Below, piece by piece: positions 1 through 11,500 of a DNA stretch of 64,000 nucleotides. The stretch spans positions 6,966,501 to 7,030,500 of the forward strand of contig CP126191.1 in the NCBI GenBank assembly GCA_030272155.1, read 5' to 3'. The stretch's first letter is position 1. Each line of letters opens with the position of its first letter. The stretch is from Tetradesmus obliquus. Lineage: Eukaryota > Chlorophyta > Chlorophyceae > Sphaeropleales > Scenedesmaceae. The notes below the pieces were generated by a model, which saw only the letters and a program-made list of their open reading frames with translations, was not told the origin of the DNA and did not search any database. The translations under genes were made by a program, and so were the position numbers.

Positions 1-1734
1 GTGCAGACGATGTGGCCGTCGAATGTCACAAGGTAACAAATCCAGTGCTACAAGCCTGCCAGCCTGCTAGCCTGTTGTTTGTCCTTGCATGCCCTGCCTG
101 CAGCAACAATGCAACAGCAGTGCTTGCTGCAGCACATGCACGCCATGGTGCTGACTTGCTGCTGCATCTCTGGTGTGTTGTGTTTCTGCAGCTGCAGCTG
201 GCTGCAGCGGACAGCGCCGCCTACTGCTGCCGCCTGGCTGAGATCCAGTCTGCTGTAGGCCTGGCCACCATGGGCCTCATGCTGGGCTCACGCCTCATCT
301 TCAAGGTGGGAGGTGCTCCAGCATTAAGTACACAAGCACTGTTGACAGAGAGTTTGCAAAGCTACATGTCAGCATTTCGATCACTGTGTTTGGCCCTGGG
401 AGCTGTCTCTTCAGCGAAATGGTGCGCTTGGCATCAGCAGTGTCTGCATACATGTGGGCTGGAGCCTGCCAAGCAGTGTGCAATGATTGTTCCAGGATCG
501 AGTGCCTGCAGGTGCAGCGTCCTTTACGCTTGTCGTACACGCGCTTAGTTGTGCCAAACCACACGCATATGTGATGTACACCACAAAGATATCTCTGCCA
601 CTGCCGCCACTGATGTCAAGCCGTGTGTGCTGAAGCGATGTGCTGTGCTGCACTGTGCCGCGCTGCAGTACTTGGGCTGGGCTGGCGCTGCACTGATCAG
701 CCCACTCTCGCTGCTGCTGCCAGGGGCAGCTTTCTTCAGCTGCAGCCTCTTGGCAAAGTCAGCAGCAGCAGCAAATACAGCAGCAGCGGCGGCAAGCAGC
801 AGCAGCAGCAGCAGTGCTGGACTTCTCAGCTGGCTGGCAGCTGCAGCAACATCGGCTGGAGCACACTTGGTTGATCAGCTCAGGTCATCAGGGTTGGCTC
901 TGCCTTTTGGGATCACCAGGACTGCTGCAGCTTGACAGTGAGGCTCTAGTTGTGATGGGGCTAAGGGCTGGCTTTGCCACTGCGCTGGCTGCGTGTGCGT
1001 GCCACAACAGCCTGTTCACGCCCTGCAAGCAGATGGTGTACAAGACGCTGCCGCAGCAGCAGCAGGCTGAGAGCAAGGCGGCAGTGGACCTGGTGGGAGG
1101 GCAGGTGAGGGGCTGGCGGGAGGGAGGAGGAGTGGAGAGGTATGGCTTTTCACGAGGGGGGCAGAGGGTCCCCTAGCGCATACTACATAGTGTCTAATAT
1201 GCAAGGATTGCAGCTGTGAGTCGTAACGTCCTTGTTGGTTCCCCGCAGCTGCAGGTGCAACTGCACGGCAGCATGCCCTGGCTGACACCTAAGTTGCATT
1301 CCAGCATGCAGCATTGCGTTGCGGCTCTGTGCTGTGAGTGATCATGCAAGCATGTGTGGCCAGGCTGCACAAGTAGACGCAGCGTAGGCAGCAAGTTGCC
1401 AGCAGACTGCTGGGGCAGTGAGGCGTCCATCCCTTGCACGCCCGTGCCTGACCTGCGGCATGCTGCTGTGTGCCCCGCCTGCTGCAGTTTGCCAAGTCCG
1501 CAGCAGGCTGGCTGCTGCAGGCGCTGCTGCTGGCCTATGGCAACATCGCAGCAGCGCTGCCGGCTTGCTTCATCATCTTCGTAGCGGCACTAGCTGCATG
1601 GCTAGCCGCCACGCTACACCTGGCACAGCAGATGCGCACGTTCTCCGCAGCGCCGCCGGCAGCAGCTACTGCAGCTGAAGGCCTTGCAGTGGAGCTTCTC
1701 GGAGCAGTGGCAACAGGGCAGGCAGCGCTGGCAG

Positions 1735-1766
<32 letters not shown>

Positions 1767-1832
1767 GTTGATGGGTGGTGGCTGCCGCTGCCTCGAGAGC
1801 TTGCTGCTGCCGCAGCTGCTGCGGTGCGCTGA
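1..1832 (+). CDS. NTT: NTT-family ATP/ADP translocase, 5' end missing
   Basis: This is the C-terminal part of a plastid-type nucleotide transporter, a multi-pass protein that exchanges ATP for ADP across a plastid envelope. Proposed exons are 1-32 (tentative), 192-305, 669-869, 931-1104 and 1488-1832. The conserved family segments appear in order: a helix ending GSRLIFK, then LGWAGAALISPLSLLL, then the signature NSLFTPCKQMVYKTLP followed by SKAAVDLVGG, and a last helix beginning FAKSAAGWLLQALL. Known NTT proteins have the equivalent of a YSLFDPCKEMAYIPL segment here. The 669-869 exon carries an Ala/Ser-rich insert, and its donor (TTG|GTTGAT) is weak, so that junction is the least certain. The tail has a polyQ run near 1740-1766. 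The start lies outside the window. Family assignment is fairly sure; substrate and location are inferred from the family. Confidence 0.75.
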
Positions 1833-3756
1833 CCTGCAGCGCCTGCCCCAGCACCAGCTGCACCTACCAGCATGCGCACAGGCGGCGATGCGCCTGGTAG
1901 TGTCACTTCTGACATTTTGTGTGTGATGGTAGGTGGCCGGGCTGTTGTAGGGGGTGTGGCACTGCCCACATCGCCCCACTTGCTGCATGATGCTGCGTAC
2001 TGGGATCGTGTTTTAGCAGCAGTCGTGGCTGATTCACTGCTGCTGGAGGCTGTGGTCACCCGGCGTGAGCTGGATTATGCAGATGCAGCCCAACAGTAGC
2101 AGCAGCAGCGGCGGCAGCAGCAGCAGCAGCCTGGTGGGCTGCAGCAGGAGCCTGCAGCAGCGCTGCTGCATGATGTGGCGGGGCAGAAGCAGGCGCTGCA
2201 CACTGTGTTTGACACCTGATGTCAGTGCCAGGCAGAGACTAGGCAGAGTAAGACATTCAGAGTATCATCAGTATCAGAACCATGGCTGGCGCCATCATGG
2301 CTCAGTGAGCCGGCTTGGCAGGGACTGGTTCTGTAATCTGCAACTTGCGGATAACATACAGAGAAAGCTGGCTCAGAACGTGGCACCACGGTCCGCAATG
2401 CTTGTTGTGTGCTGTTTGGATACATGTAATGCTGGGCTTGCGGAACTGGCATTGAAACATGCTGCTTCAATGTTGCTGGCACCTCAACTTTCTAGGGCCT
2501 GATTGGAACTCTTTGTGGACTGTCATGTGCACTTGTTCATGGCAAACGTCTGATGGTGAATTCAAATTGTTTGTTAGTGATTACTTGAAGTATTTCGTTT
2601 GTTTGCTGTGTCGCAACATGCTTGCACAGTACCGCCTGAGTATGTGTGTATGTCAGTGGAGTTCAGATGGCCAGCACTCAGCAGTGACACCAGCTGTAAA
2701 GAAGAGCTTGCAGTTTTTGACATGTAAGCAGTGTGCGTTGCGCAATACTTCTTCGACTGCTAGCAGGCTGTGTGGGCTACACTAGTGTTAGACGTAAAAC
2801 CAAGTCTCAAGGCCACCACAAGTCAGCATGTTCTGTTACATCCTTTTGACACTGTGTGTCTCACTGCAACCCTTTGCTGCTGCTTGGCACCAACTGCCAA
2901 CCCAGCCGCGTTTTCACTGAAACATCGGCAATGATGCACACAGACTGCATGTGATGCATCATTTGCCGCGCTGCACCAACGGCCAGCCACAAGCCCAGGA
3001 GGCCTATATGCTGGTCACATAAAACCAACCGGGCACGTGCTGCCTGGCATCAATCAGCAACAAACAACACCATGGGATATAATCAGCGAAACTTGCTGTA
3101 CATTTCTTCACATACTACAGTAGTCAAAATTGCGTAGCCGCGTACCAACCACCAGCATGCTGGACTTTGTCCAAAGAGTGCTGAGAAGTCGGTGGCAGCG
3201 AGGTACTACCCTCTCTACAACACACACCTGCACACACAACACACACAACACAATTGATGAAAACCCGCAGCAGCTGGCCATCCTACACGACAACTGGAAG
3301 TAGGCACAGCACAGCACACTGCTTTGCCTGCATGTTGAAAAAGCAGGCTCAATTCTTATTTTGCTGCTCTGGCTGCAGAAACAGCTCATCATACGCCAAA
3401 TCACGGACAACTCTTCAATTGAGCATGCCCCCATAACCCTGCTTCATTTTCGATCACAACCATTGGACGACAGACAAAAAAAGGCTGCAACTTGCAGCGG
3501 CCTCAAAAACGCATTGCTGAGCCCCTGCTCTGTTCCCGTGAGACGAACAATAGGCTATGCATCGCAGCCACAACTGACATGCAGTTTAGGTGTGGACGCT
3601 TTTAGGATTCATGATTAGTGCGGGCCGACTGTGAGCCACAACAGGTGAAACAGCACAAGCTGCTGCTGAGAAGCAGAGTGCCGCCCAGAGACAGGCGCAA
3701 CCAGCAATCATCGCATGAAGCTGCACACAGTGCAGGAGTAGAGGTCAAGGGAGTGC
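1833..3756. other. Intergenic, convergent 3' ends
   Basis: This stretch lies between the translocase stop and the stop of the first eight-cysteine gene, which converge. It contains only short open frames with CAG/CTG-derived composition and no recognisable protein family. It is more AT-rich after about 2400 than the genes beside it. It probably holds both 3' untranslated regions. I see no RNA gene or mobile element. Confidence 0.5.
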
Positions 3757-5091
3757 TTAGCACGCGAACTTCTTGGCCTGTGCTGTGCAGGCTGGGCCCT
3801 TGGACTTGAGGGCGGTCTTGTACAGGGAGGTGCCGTGCTCACAGGGAATGTAGGTGTTCTCCCACACGCTCTGCACGCAAGCAGCAGCAGCAGCAATACG
3901 ATAAGTTCATGGCAGTTGCAAGTTGATGACATGTTCTAATTGCAAGCCTGATCTGTGAAGAGGGTGCATCTTGTACAGCAATGCTGCACTACAACAGCTG
4001 CAGATGCTGAATGGCGGATGCTGCAGGCGCGTGCTGCACGGCAGCCACTGCTGTAGCACACCCGCAGCTGGCGACCGAGAAAACATGGTTTCACTGCACA
4101 ATATACGCTATTGATGTCTTCCAGCAGAGTGTGCTGAAATACTGTGGCACTGGTGATGCTTCGCAGCTGCTGCTTGCAGTTGCAGTAGCACGGCTGCACC
4201 GCATCTGGGCAGCGACCGCTCACCTGGCTAGCCACCTTCTGGGTGACAGTGCAGCATGCGCCGACCTGGGTGTAGGCACCTGCACACGCAAACAGGCAGC
4301 ACAGCAGGAGGGGCAGGGTTGACTCTTGTGAACATTGAAAGCAGCCGCGTTCCTTGCCCTCAGGTCCAGAAGTGCAGGGCACCCACCACACCACATCTGC
4401 CAGCTGCGTCAACGCTGTGCAGCTGCAGCTGTAGCAACTTAGAGCATTAGCTGCAAAGCAGTTTGGTGCAATCAGGCTTGCTAATGGTGTTGACTGGTTA
4501 CCTACAATCAGCTGTGGGAGCTGAGATGAGCCAGGGCTGTGCAGGCAATGTAAGCAGATGCAGCTGCAGCCCACAGGACTGGCTGCAGCCTTGTCTGCCA
4601 GCTACTGCGATGCTCAAGGGCTACTCACTGGTGACCTGGACCTTGGCATCGGGGCAGCTCTTGAAGAAGCTCTCCTTCATGGTCTTCAGCTGGGCGCAGG
4701 GCACAGCGAAGGCGGAGGTACGGCAGAAGGCAGCTGCGACAGCAAACAATCAGCAGCAAGAGGCAGTGCAGGCAGCAGCGAATGTCAGAGGTGGGTTCGA
4801 AGACGCTCATGCAGGAAGGAGCCGCGAGTACCAGCAAGCTTGCGAAAGCAATGAGACCAGGCACATCGATGTCATTGACTGAGCGACATGCACACAGATC
4901 GCTGCTGATGTAGGCTACCATAGTGTTTTTAAATGTCTACCCGTGCGGCTTCACACCAATGCGCGCTGCTGGTGCGGCTTCAGCAGTGTGAGTAACCAAC
5001 ACATCTTTGCCTGGTTGCACAACTCACCATCGCTGTCAGCGACGCAAGCCAGGGCCACCAGGGCAATCAGGGCAATTGCTGCGGTCTTCAT
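3757..5091 (-). CDS. Small secreted eight-cysteine protein, copy A
   Basis: Four exons encode 112 residues: 5028-5091, 4629-4733, 4224-4279 and 3757-3870. All junctions are GT-AG and the total is 339 bases in one frame. The start is the ATG at 5091, beginning MKTAAIALIALVALAC, a textbook signal peptide with likely cleavage around residues 18-23. The mature part is basic and has eight cysteines in the order C-C-C-CC-C-C-C, with segments CPDAKVQVT, GACCTVTQKVASQ and WENTYIPCEHGTS, ending KKFAC. I do not recognise the family; the spacing does not match plant lipid-transfer proteins. The eight cysteines suggest four disulfides and an extracellular or vacuolar location (inference). The protein is identical to that of copy B at 31725-33033. 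A TATA-like box lies 91-98 bases upstream of the start. The gene is in tandem with, and downstream of, the polymerase epsilon gene. Confidence 0.85.
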
Positions 5092-5181
5092 GGTGATTGG
5101 GCGAGGAGTGGACGGAGAGAGCACGAAGGTGTAGTGTGAGTGCAGGTTGGGAGTGGATGGTTGATCACCGTATGCTGTAGA

Positions 5182-5189
5182 CTTTATAT
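5182..5189 (-). promoter_or_regulatory. TATA-like box of copy A
   Basis: Read on the minus strand this is ATATAAAG, 91-98 bases upstream of the ATG at 5091. Copy B has ATATAAGG at an almost equal distance (93-100 bases), followed in both genes by a similar TCTACAG or TTACAG stretch. The matched position in two otherwise diverged promoters is the support. Confidence 0.55.
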
Positions 5190-6446
5190 TCTCAGAGTAA
5201 GCAGATAGTTGTGTATGGGACTGTGTGATACATCCGCTCATACTCCGACTGTGCCCCTAGGCATTCCTACCTGCTCCCTACGACGCCCCTTTCTCGGTTG
5301 TGGTGCCTTGCGGGCCACGAGACCATAAAACACCCAAAAACCAGTTTGGGCATATTAGTTGTGTCATCGGCTGCGCTGGAACGCAGTGATAGGCGCAAGG
5401 AACGCTTCATGATGGGTAATTCACACACACCCATACGACCCTCGCATGAAGTAAACGGTTTCTAACTCTGGCATCGAACCAATCACTTTGAAAGTTGTTT
5501 CACGTCAAAGTTTGAATCTTGTGCTGTGTTTGAGTGGGTGTAACCCGGCACTTGTCCAGTCAGGCACCTAGGGGTCGGTTGCTGAACGGCAAGTAGGATC
5601 ATCGAGATTACATGCAACGTATCGGCAGTGAATGAATTCTACATGCATCAATGCACACCACGGCTTGAACGAAGGAGCCGAGCAGCTGGCCTTGACCTTG
5701 ACTTGCGATGTTACTTGCTGCAAGTGTGCATGCACGTCCTCACATGGATGCAGGGCTGTATGTACCAAGGAGTTTTCATTGCAGGGCGGTGTGCACGATC
5801 CTGCATCAAGCACTTAAGCAGTTGCGCTATCATGACATGTTGTCAGTGCTGTTAGTGCCAGGCGGTGGTGGCGGGCGCAAGGGCCCCAGTACACGCCGTG
5901 ACAGCTTTCCTCTTATTAAGAGCGTAGTACGTCAAGCCGTCGAGTGAAAAAGGGTTGCAACCAGTCCGTGTGATTCCCAACAGCAGACAGCTGTGCAGCC
6001 TGTACGGTGTTGAGCCCTGCCGCTTGGAGCCCTGCCGCTTAGATATGGTCCAACCAGACACACTTGATGCTTGAGACCATCAGCCTGATGAACCTGAACC
6101 TGAGGTTGCGGTGTCACCTACTTGTGCAACTGCGCACATATACAATCACGAAGCAGCTGATGTGCCTCATGCCTCTGCAGCTGTCCTGTTAACAATGCAG
6201 CAACTCACACACACATTCCTGCAACAGCAACCAAGCCACCGCCTACAGCAGCAAGCCACAGCAGCGTGCTCTGCGACAGTGCCGCACTCTGCCCGCATCC
6301 AACCCACACAAGCCTTGTGTTCAAATGAGCACCCCAGGCACTAGCGCAGGCCGCATGCTGAAGGCTGCCTGATGATGCCACAGTACCTGCAGCTGCTACG
6401 GGAACAGCACGCTGCTGCTGCTGCTGGCCGCTGTCAGCCAACTGCT
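5190..6446. other. Intergenic between polymerase stop and copy A
   Basis: The left part is the promoter region of copy A. The right part should hold the polymerase 3' untranslated region. No gene is recognised. There is a direct tandem repeat of 15 bases around GAGCCCTGCCGCTT near 6011-6041. The stretch 5340-5560 is noticeably more AT-rich than the flanking coding DNA. Confidence 0.5.
5415..5440 (-). promoter_or_regulatory. Conserved upstream block shared with copy B
   Basis: On the plus strand the block begins GGTAATTCACA and runs into CCCATACGACC. A matching block occurs at 33352-33383. Both lie roughly 320-350 bases upstream of their ATG, while most sequence between block and TATA box does not align. 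This could be a transcription-factor site kept since the duplication. Confidence 0.45.
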
Positions 6447-6463
6447 CTACACCACTCCTTGTA

Positions 6464-6494
<31 letters not shown>

Positions 6495-7691
6495 CGGCAG
6501 CTGGCCGTCTGCCAGTGCCATGTTGGCCAGCTCCTGCAGCAGCCTGAACTTGTGGAAGCCAGCCAGGTTGCGGAACACCGCCAGCCGCTTGCGCGCAGCA
6601 GCGCCGCTGATGCTGGCAGCCAGGCCGCCTCCACAGGTGGGGCAGTGGCTGCACAGCCGGCTGGACGTGACCTGTGGCGTGGCAGCACGACAGCAGCGCA
6701 GCACGGCTGCCCTTCAGCTCCCACTCTTTGAAGGCAGCAGGAACAATAACACGCAGCAGCTGCCAGTATCCATTCATGCCAGGTACAGCCTGCTGATGCG
6801 CCTATGCTGCCCGCGTGTCACTTTGAGTTGAGGCTGGCACCGCTGCCGGCTGCCCTTGGCCCTACGCCTGACATTACACACGGTTCTGCTCCTGGTAATG
6901 CGCGCCAGCTAGCTGACCACGTGACAAGCGGCTGTGACGGCATCAAGAAGCATGCAACACCCTTGCAACCCAAGGCCCGACCCGCGCCCCACCTGCTTGC
7001 ACTGCTTGCAGACCAGGTCCTGCAGCGCGTAGTCGCGGATCCTGCTCTGCAGCGCCGCCACCAGCCGCGCCTCAATGCCCGCTGCATCGTAGCCCGCCCC
7101 GCAGCAGGGGCAGGCCCAGCTGCCCGCCTGCAGCGCGGGGTCACGGCACAGGTCCAGCTCGCGGCAGTCGTTGCACTGGCTGCGTATCATAAGCAGACAC
7201 ACGCAGCAGGGGCAGCAGGGTGTGTGGTTAGTCCAGGGCATGCTGCTGTGCGACAGACAGAGCTGGTGCGTGCCTGCAGGAGATGAGCATACTTGCCTGG
7301 TGGGCGCTATAGGGTGCGCCGTGCAGCGCAAGCGCGCGCAGCATGGCGACAAGACGCAAACATGCCTGTCACCAGCCGTGGCTGCAGACCAGCAAGCAAC
7401 ACAGTCTTCAAGACCCTCAACCGCCAGCCACGCAGCTGCACAAACCCGCTACAAGTGCGCTGCTGCCTGAGCCAGCCCGCTCCTTTCCCTTCCGCACCTG
7501 CAGATGATGTCGTGCAGCCTGAAGCTCATGCAGGGGTCCACCCATGCGGCCGCCGCGCTGAACTCGTCGCAGCCCACCAGGCGCAGCAGCCGCCGCCGCA
7601 GCAGGCCCACCTCCAGGCCCAGCCCAGGGTCCAGCGCCAGCAGGTGGCCCAGCAGACGCACAAACGCCAGCGCAGGGCTGCCCAGCTCGGC
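6447..7691 (-). other. POLE: Pol epsilon exons 36-38: C-terminal zinc modules
   Basis: Exons: 7498-7691, 6993-7179, 6447-6671. CysA is [13 protein letters not shown] followed by [11 protein letters not shown]. CysB is LVCKQCKQ followed by [10 protein letters not shown]. In other eukaryotes this region binds the second subunit (DPB2/POLE2). The protein ends with a short polyQ run encoded by a CTG tract near 6466-6495, beyond the last family-conserved helix [19 protein letters not shown]. Confidence 0.9.
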
Positions 7692-7701
7692 CTGAGGCGG
7701 G

Positions 7702-7733
<32 letters not shown>

Positions 7734-8551
7734 CAGGTGTGTTGTGGCAAAACAACAGGCAACAGAGGGGACCCCAGCCACGAAGAGCATGCTTCACTTG
7801 GCCGTGGGCATGTTCTGCAGCTTTGTAGCCACTACAATGGAGCAGTATGACTTCTGCGTATAGAAGCCAGAGCTAGCAAGTGCAGGGCTCATCGCGCCGT
7901 CGACACAGGTAGCTGCACAAACACCTCCAGCTGCCACAGTATGCTGCCCCCTGAGCTGCCTGCCTGCACTGCCACATTACGCAGCCCACGGCTCACCTGT
8001 GTGAGGTGTGAGCCCGCCAGCTGGGGGAACACGCAGTCGGGGTGGCTGCTGCCTGCGGGCACGTGGCGCATGATGCCGCTGACGCGGCTCATCACCTTGT
8101 CGCCCCAGCGGCCCCCAACAGCTTCCTGCAGGTAGTCCAGCTGCGGGGCGCAGGCGGGCAACGAGAGTGCATGATATATTGAGCAATGGATGCGGGGGCA
8201 ACAGGCAAAACAGAGCATCCCTCTCCGTGCCACGCAGTCATTCGCAGCTAATATGCATGCAATGCAGAGCATCTACATCTAGGGTGCCGCATAGTGTGAG
8301 CTAGCCAGTGCTGCCTGTATGCTGCTGTAACACAGATGTAAAGCAGCAGCCGCAGCAGCCGCACGCACCTGCACCTGCTCCGCCTGGCGCGCGTCCAGCA
8401 CAGCCTGGCTGCCGCCCTGCGTGGCGCCTGAGGCTGCTGCTGCGGCCCTGTTTGCTGCCTGCCAGGGCAGGTACATCCACTCAGCCAGCAGCAGCACCAT
8501 GTGCTGCTGCAGCGCCCGCGGCAGGAACTCCACCAGGCTCCACTGGTGGCT

Positions 8552-8599
<48 letters not shown>

Positions 8600-11500
8600 G
8601 CAGCAGCAGCAGCAGCAGCAGCAAATGTGTTGAACACACACGCATCGCAGCAGGCACGTCCCACAGCATGAGTAGAGTGTCTTAGCAGGCACACGCGGCT
8701 TCCATCAGCTAAACATCTTGAGCGCAGCATGCTGGTTTGCACTCACGCACTCCCATGCTCCGCTCACCTAAGCTTGGGCCCGCCAGGCGTGCCAATCTCC
8801 GCCTCATCTGCCTCAGCGCCGGCCTCATTTGCTGCTGCTGCGCCGCCTGCTGCGCCTGCCCCCGCCGCCTCCCACATCTCTGCGCTGACGCTGGCCTCCA
8901 CGCCGCCGTAGTTGAACTCGTCCGCGTAGTGCAGCGCGTGCCACCAGCGCTGCGGCGCCAGCTCCAGCCAGCCCAGGCTGTCGCGCTTGCGCAGCGTGTC
9001 CAGCAGGTAGCGGCTGTAGCCCACTGTGTGGTGGATGAGTATGTGCACCAACAGGTCAGTGAGGACGTAAGCAGGGGTACACAGCAACGTAGTGGTGTGC
9101 AGCAGCTGTGTTGGCTGAGTGGCCCACCAACCTGTGCAGAGCACGAAGCCATCTAACTCATTCTCACAATAGCCCCAAGCAAAGCGTGCTAGCGGCAGCA
9201 CTCAGCCCCTGCTCCACTGCTGCATGCATAGCCTGCAGCCGCGCCACGCACCTGCGGCTGCCAGGTTGCGCTTGCCAGTGTAGATGAGCACGCTGCTGAA
9301 GTCTGCCGCCACCACGCGCGCGCCCAGCTTGCCCATCTCGTCCAGCAGCAGCACAAACAGGCGCTGCATGAGCCCCAGCAGCGCCTTGTGCAGCAGCGTT
9401 TGGTGCACCACGCTGCTGGGGTTGCTTACCCAATGATACAGCTGCTTCAGCAGGCTGTCCGCCACCATGCTGCTGTTCTGCGTGGCGTCAGCCAGCCAGG
9501 ACTGCAGCAGGGCAGGGCGCAAGCAGCAGAGAAGTTCAAGTTAGGCAGTGCCATCAGGCAGTGAAAGCGCAAGGCAAGCCAGCAGTGCCCATGTCCTACA
9601 GGCCGGTTACGAGCCGCCACAGGCCAAGCATTTGGTGTCTGGACGCATTGCACCTGCTTGGAGACCAGCTGTTGCGTTCATGCGTAAAGCTCACCTGCAC
9701 CAGTCACAAGCGCTTAAACCACACTGCAGACCTGCCTACAAACACAGCTGCAGCTGCTTCACGTAACACGCCATGTCACTCTGCAGAGTGCACGTTACTC
9801 GGCATGCCACTCTGCAGAATGCTCAATATTCTGCATGCCACTCTGCAGAATCCTTTATATTCTGCATGCCACTCTGCAGAATCCTCGATGTTCTGCATGC
9901 CACTCTGCAGAATGCTCAATATTCTGCACGCCACTCTGCAGAATGCACGATATTCTGCATGCCACTCTGCAGAGTGCACGATATTCTGCATGCCACTCTG
10001 CAGAGTGCACGATATTCTGCATGCCACTCTGCAGAGTGCACGATATTCTGCACGCCACTCTGCAGAGGACACAAAATAATTCACTGCTTGGCATTGGCAC
10101 ACACGCCACACATCTGCGAAAACACAACATGGCTGCTTCACCACACACCCCATATGCATCTCTCACCTGCACTAGGTCCCGCAGCACCTTGAAAGCAGGC
10201 GCAGCAGGCCCCAGCAGCCCCTCCAGCGTGACAGCGCCAGCAGCCTCGGCCAGCTGCGGGGCCTGGTCCACAGCAGCCACAGCCAGGTGGTGCAGCTTCA
10301 GGTGCAGCACCACGCCGCGGTAGCAGCCGGGCCGCGCTACATGTGGTGAGGGCGCGTCCTCTTGCAGGAACACGTCATCCTCCGGCAGCGGCTCGATACC
10401 TGGTGGCGCGGCAGCAGCAGATACAGAGCATGTACGATGCATGAGCACTATACATTTAGAGACAAGCTAGTGGCACGGTCGGCAGGCCAGCAGGGGCAGG
10501 CGTAGCAAGGTTGGCAGCAGCAGGGTAGCTTAGACCATAACGCTGCAAGCTGCTACTAGTGGGGCATTAATGCTGCCTGCATCGTGCCACATGAGCTGTG
10601 CTGCAGCCTTCAAACTGTGGCAGCTCCAGCTGCTCCACCCGCCCCCCCCCCCCCCCCCGCTCACCCAGGTCGGGCAGTGCGGGGTCTGCCGCCCACAGCA
10701 CGTGCTTGGCCTCCCGCAGCCGCCGCGCCATGAGCACGTCAGCGATGTTCATCAGCGCGTCACGCCCCAGGCCCGCCAGCGGCACGTGCGCGTAGCGCGT
10801 GAGCGCGGCGCGGTCGCGCAGCCATGCGCCTGATGCTGCCACTGCCGCCAGCGCGCGGCGTGCGGCGCGCAGCTGCCACTGCAGCGCTGGGTACCTGCAC
10901 CGCAGCAACCAACAAGGTTGTGTCAGATGCAGCGCTAGTGCGAACAACATACCTCCCATTCCGTCAAGCACGACTGCCTGGTTAGAGACAATGATGATGA
11001 GTCCGCTGGCCACATCTTACACAAGGGTTGCCATAGTGCCTGCAGAGCTGGCTATGCCCTGTTCAGCAGAGCTGGCTATGCCCTGTTCAGCAGAAGAGCA
11101 TCGCACACAACGCCACTGCGCCGCGCCTCACTTTGCATCATCCACAGCCACAGGCTTGTCCACGCAGGGAAAGTCACCCAGCAGCGGCATGTCCTGCTGC
11201 AGCCGGCTGCTGCCGCCCGGGCACTGCACCGTTGCCACGCAGGGCCCGCGCTGCGCCTCCCTGTACGCCGTCAGCGCGCGCTGCACGTGGCGCAGCGCCA
11301 CCAGGTGCTCCCGCGCATACTCCACACTGAACTCGATGCTCGACAGCGCCTGCACCTGCAGCAGCGGCAGCAGCGCAGGTTTGGTGTACACTTTCGTCAT
11401 TACATACCAGGGGGTTAACATCGCAAGGAAGGAGCGGCGTTTCTCTTACAGGCGGCATGACACCAGCTCGCAGGGCCAGGACATACTTGCACTGCACGCC

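Noticed and set aside
4790-4800. GGGTTCGAA as a tRNA T-arm
   Set aside because: No acceptor stem, D-arm or anticodon arm can be drawn around it; it is inside an intron of copy A.
9771-10068. CRISPR-like array of regular repeats
   Set aside because: Units are directly adjacent 31-base repeats with no unique spacers and no cas genes, inside an intron of a eukaryotic gene. It is a minisatellite.
9561-10323. Overlapping open frames rich in HATLQ/MPLCR-type repeats
   Set aside because: All are translations of the 31-base minisatellite in different frames; none has a supporting gene model.
11044-11092. 24-base tandem duplication in a Pol epsilon intron
   Set aside because: Real (two copies of GAGCTGGCTATGCCCTG with flanks), but simple slippage with no sign of function.
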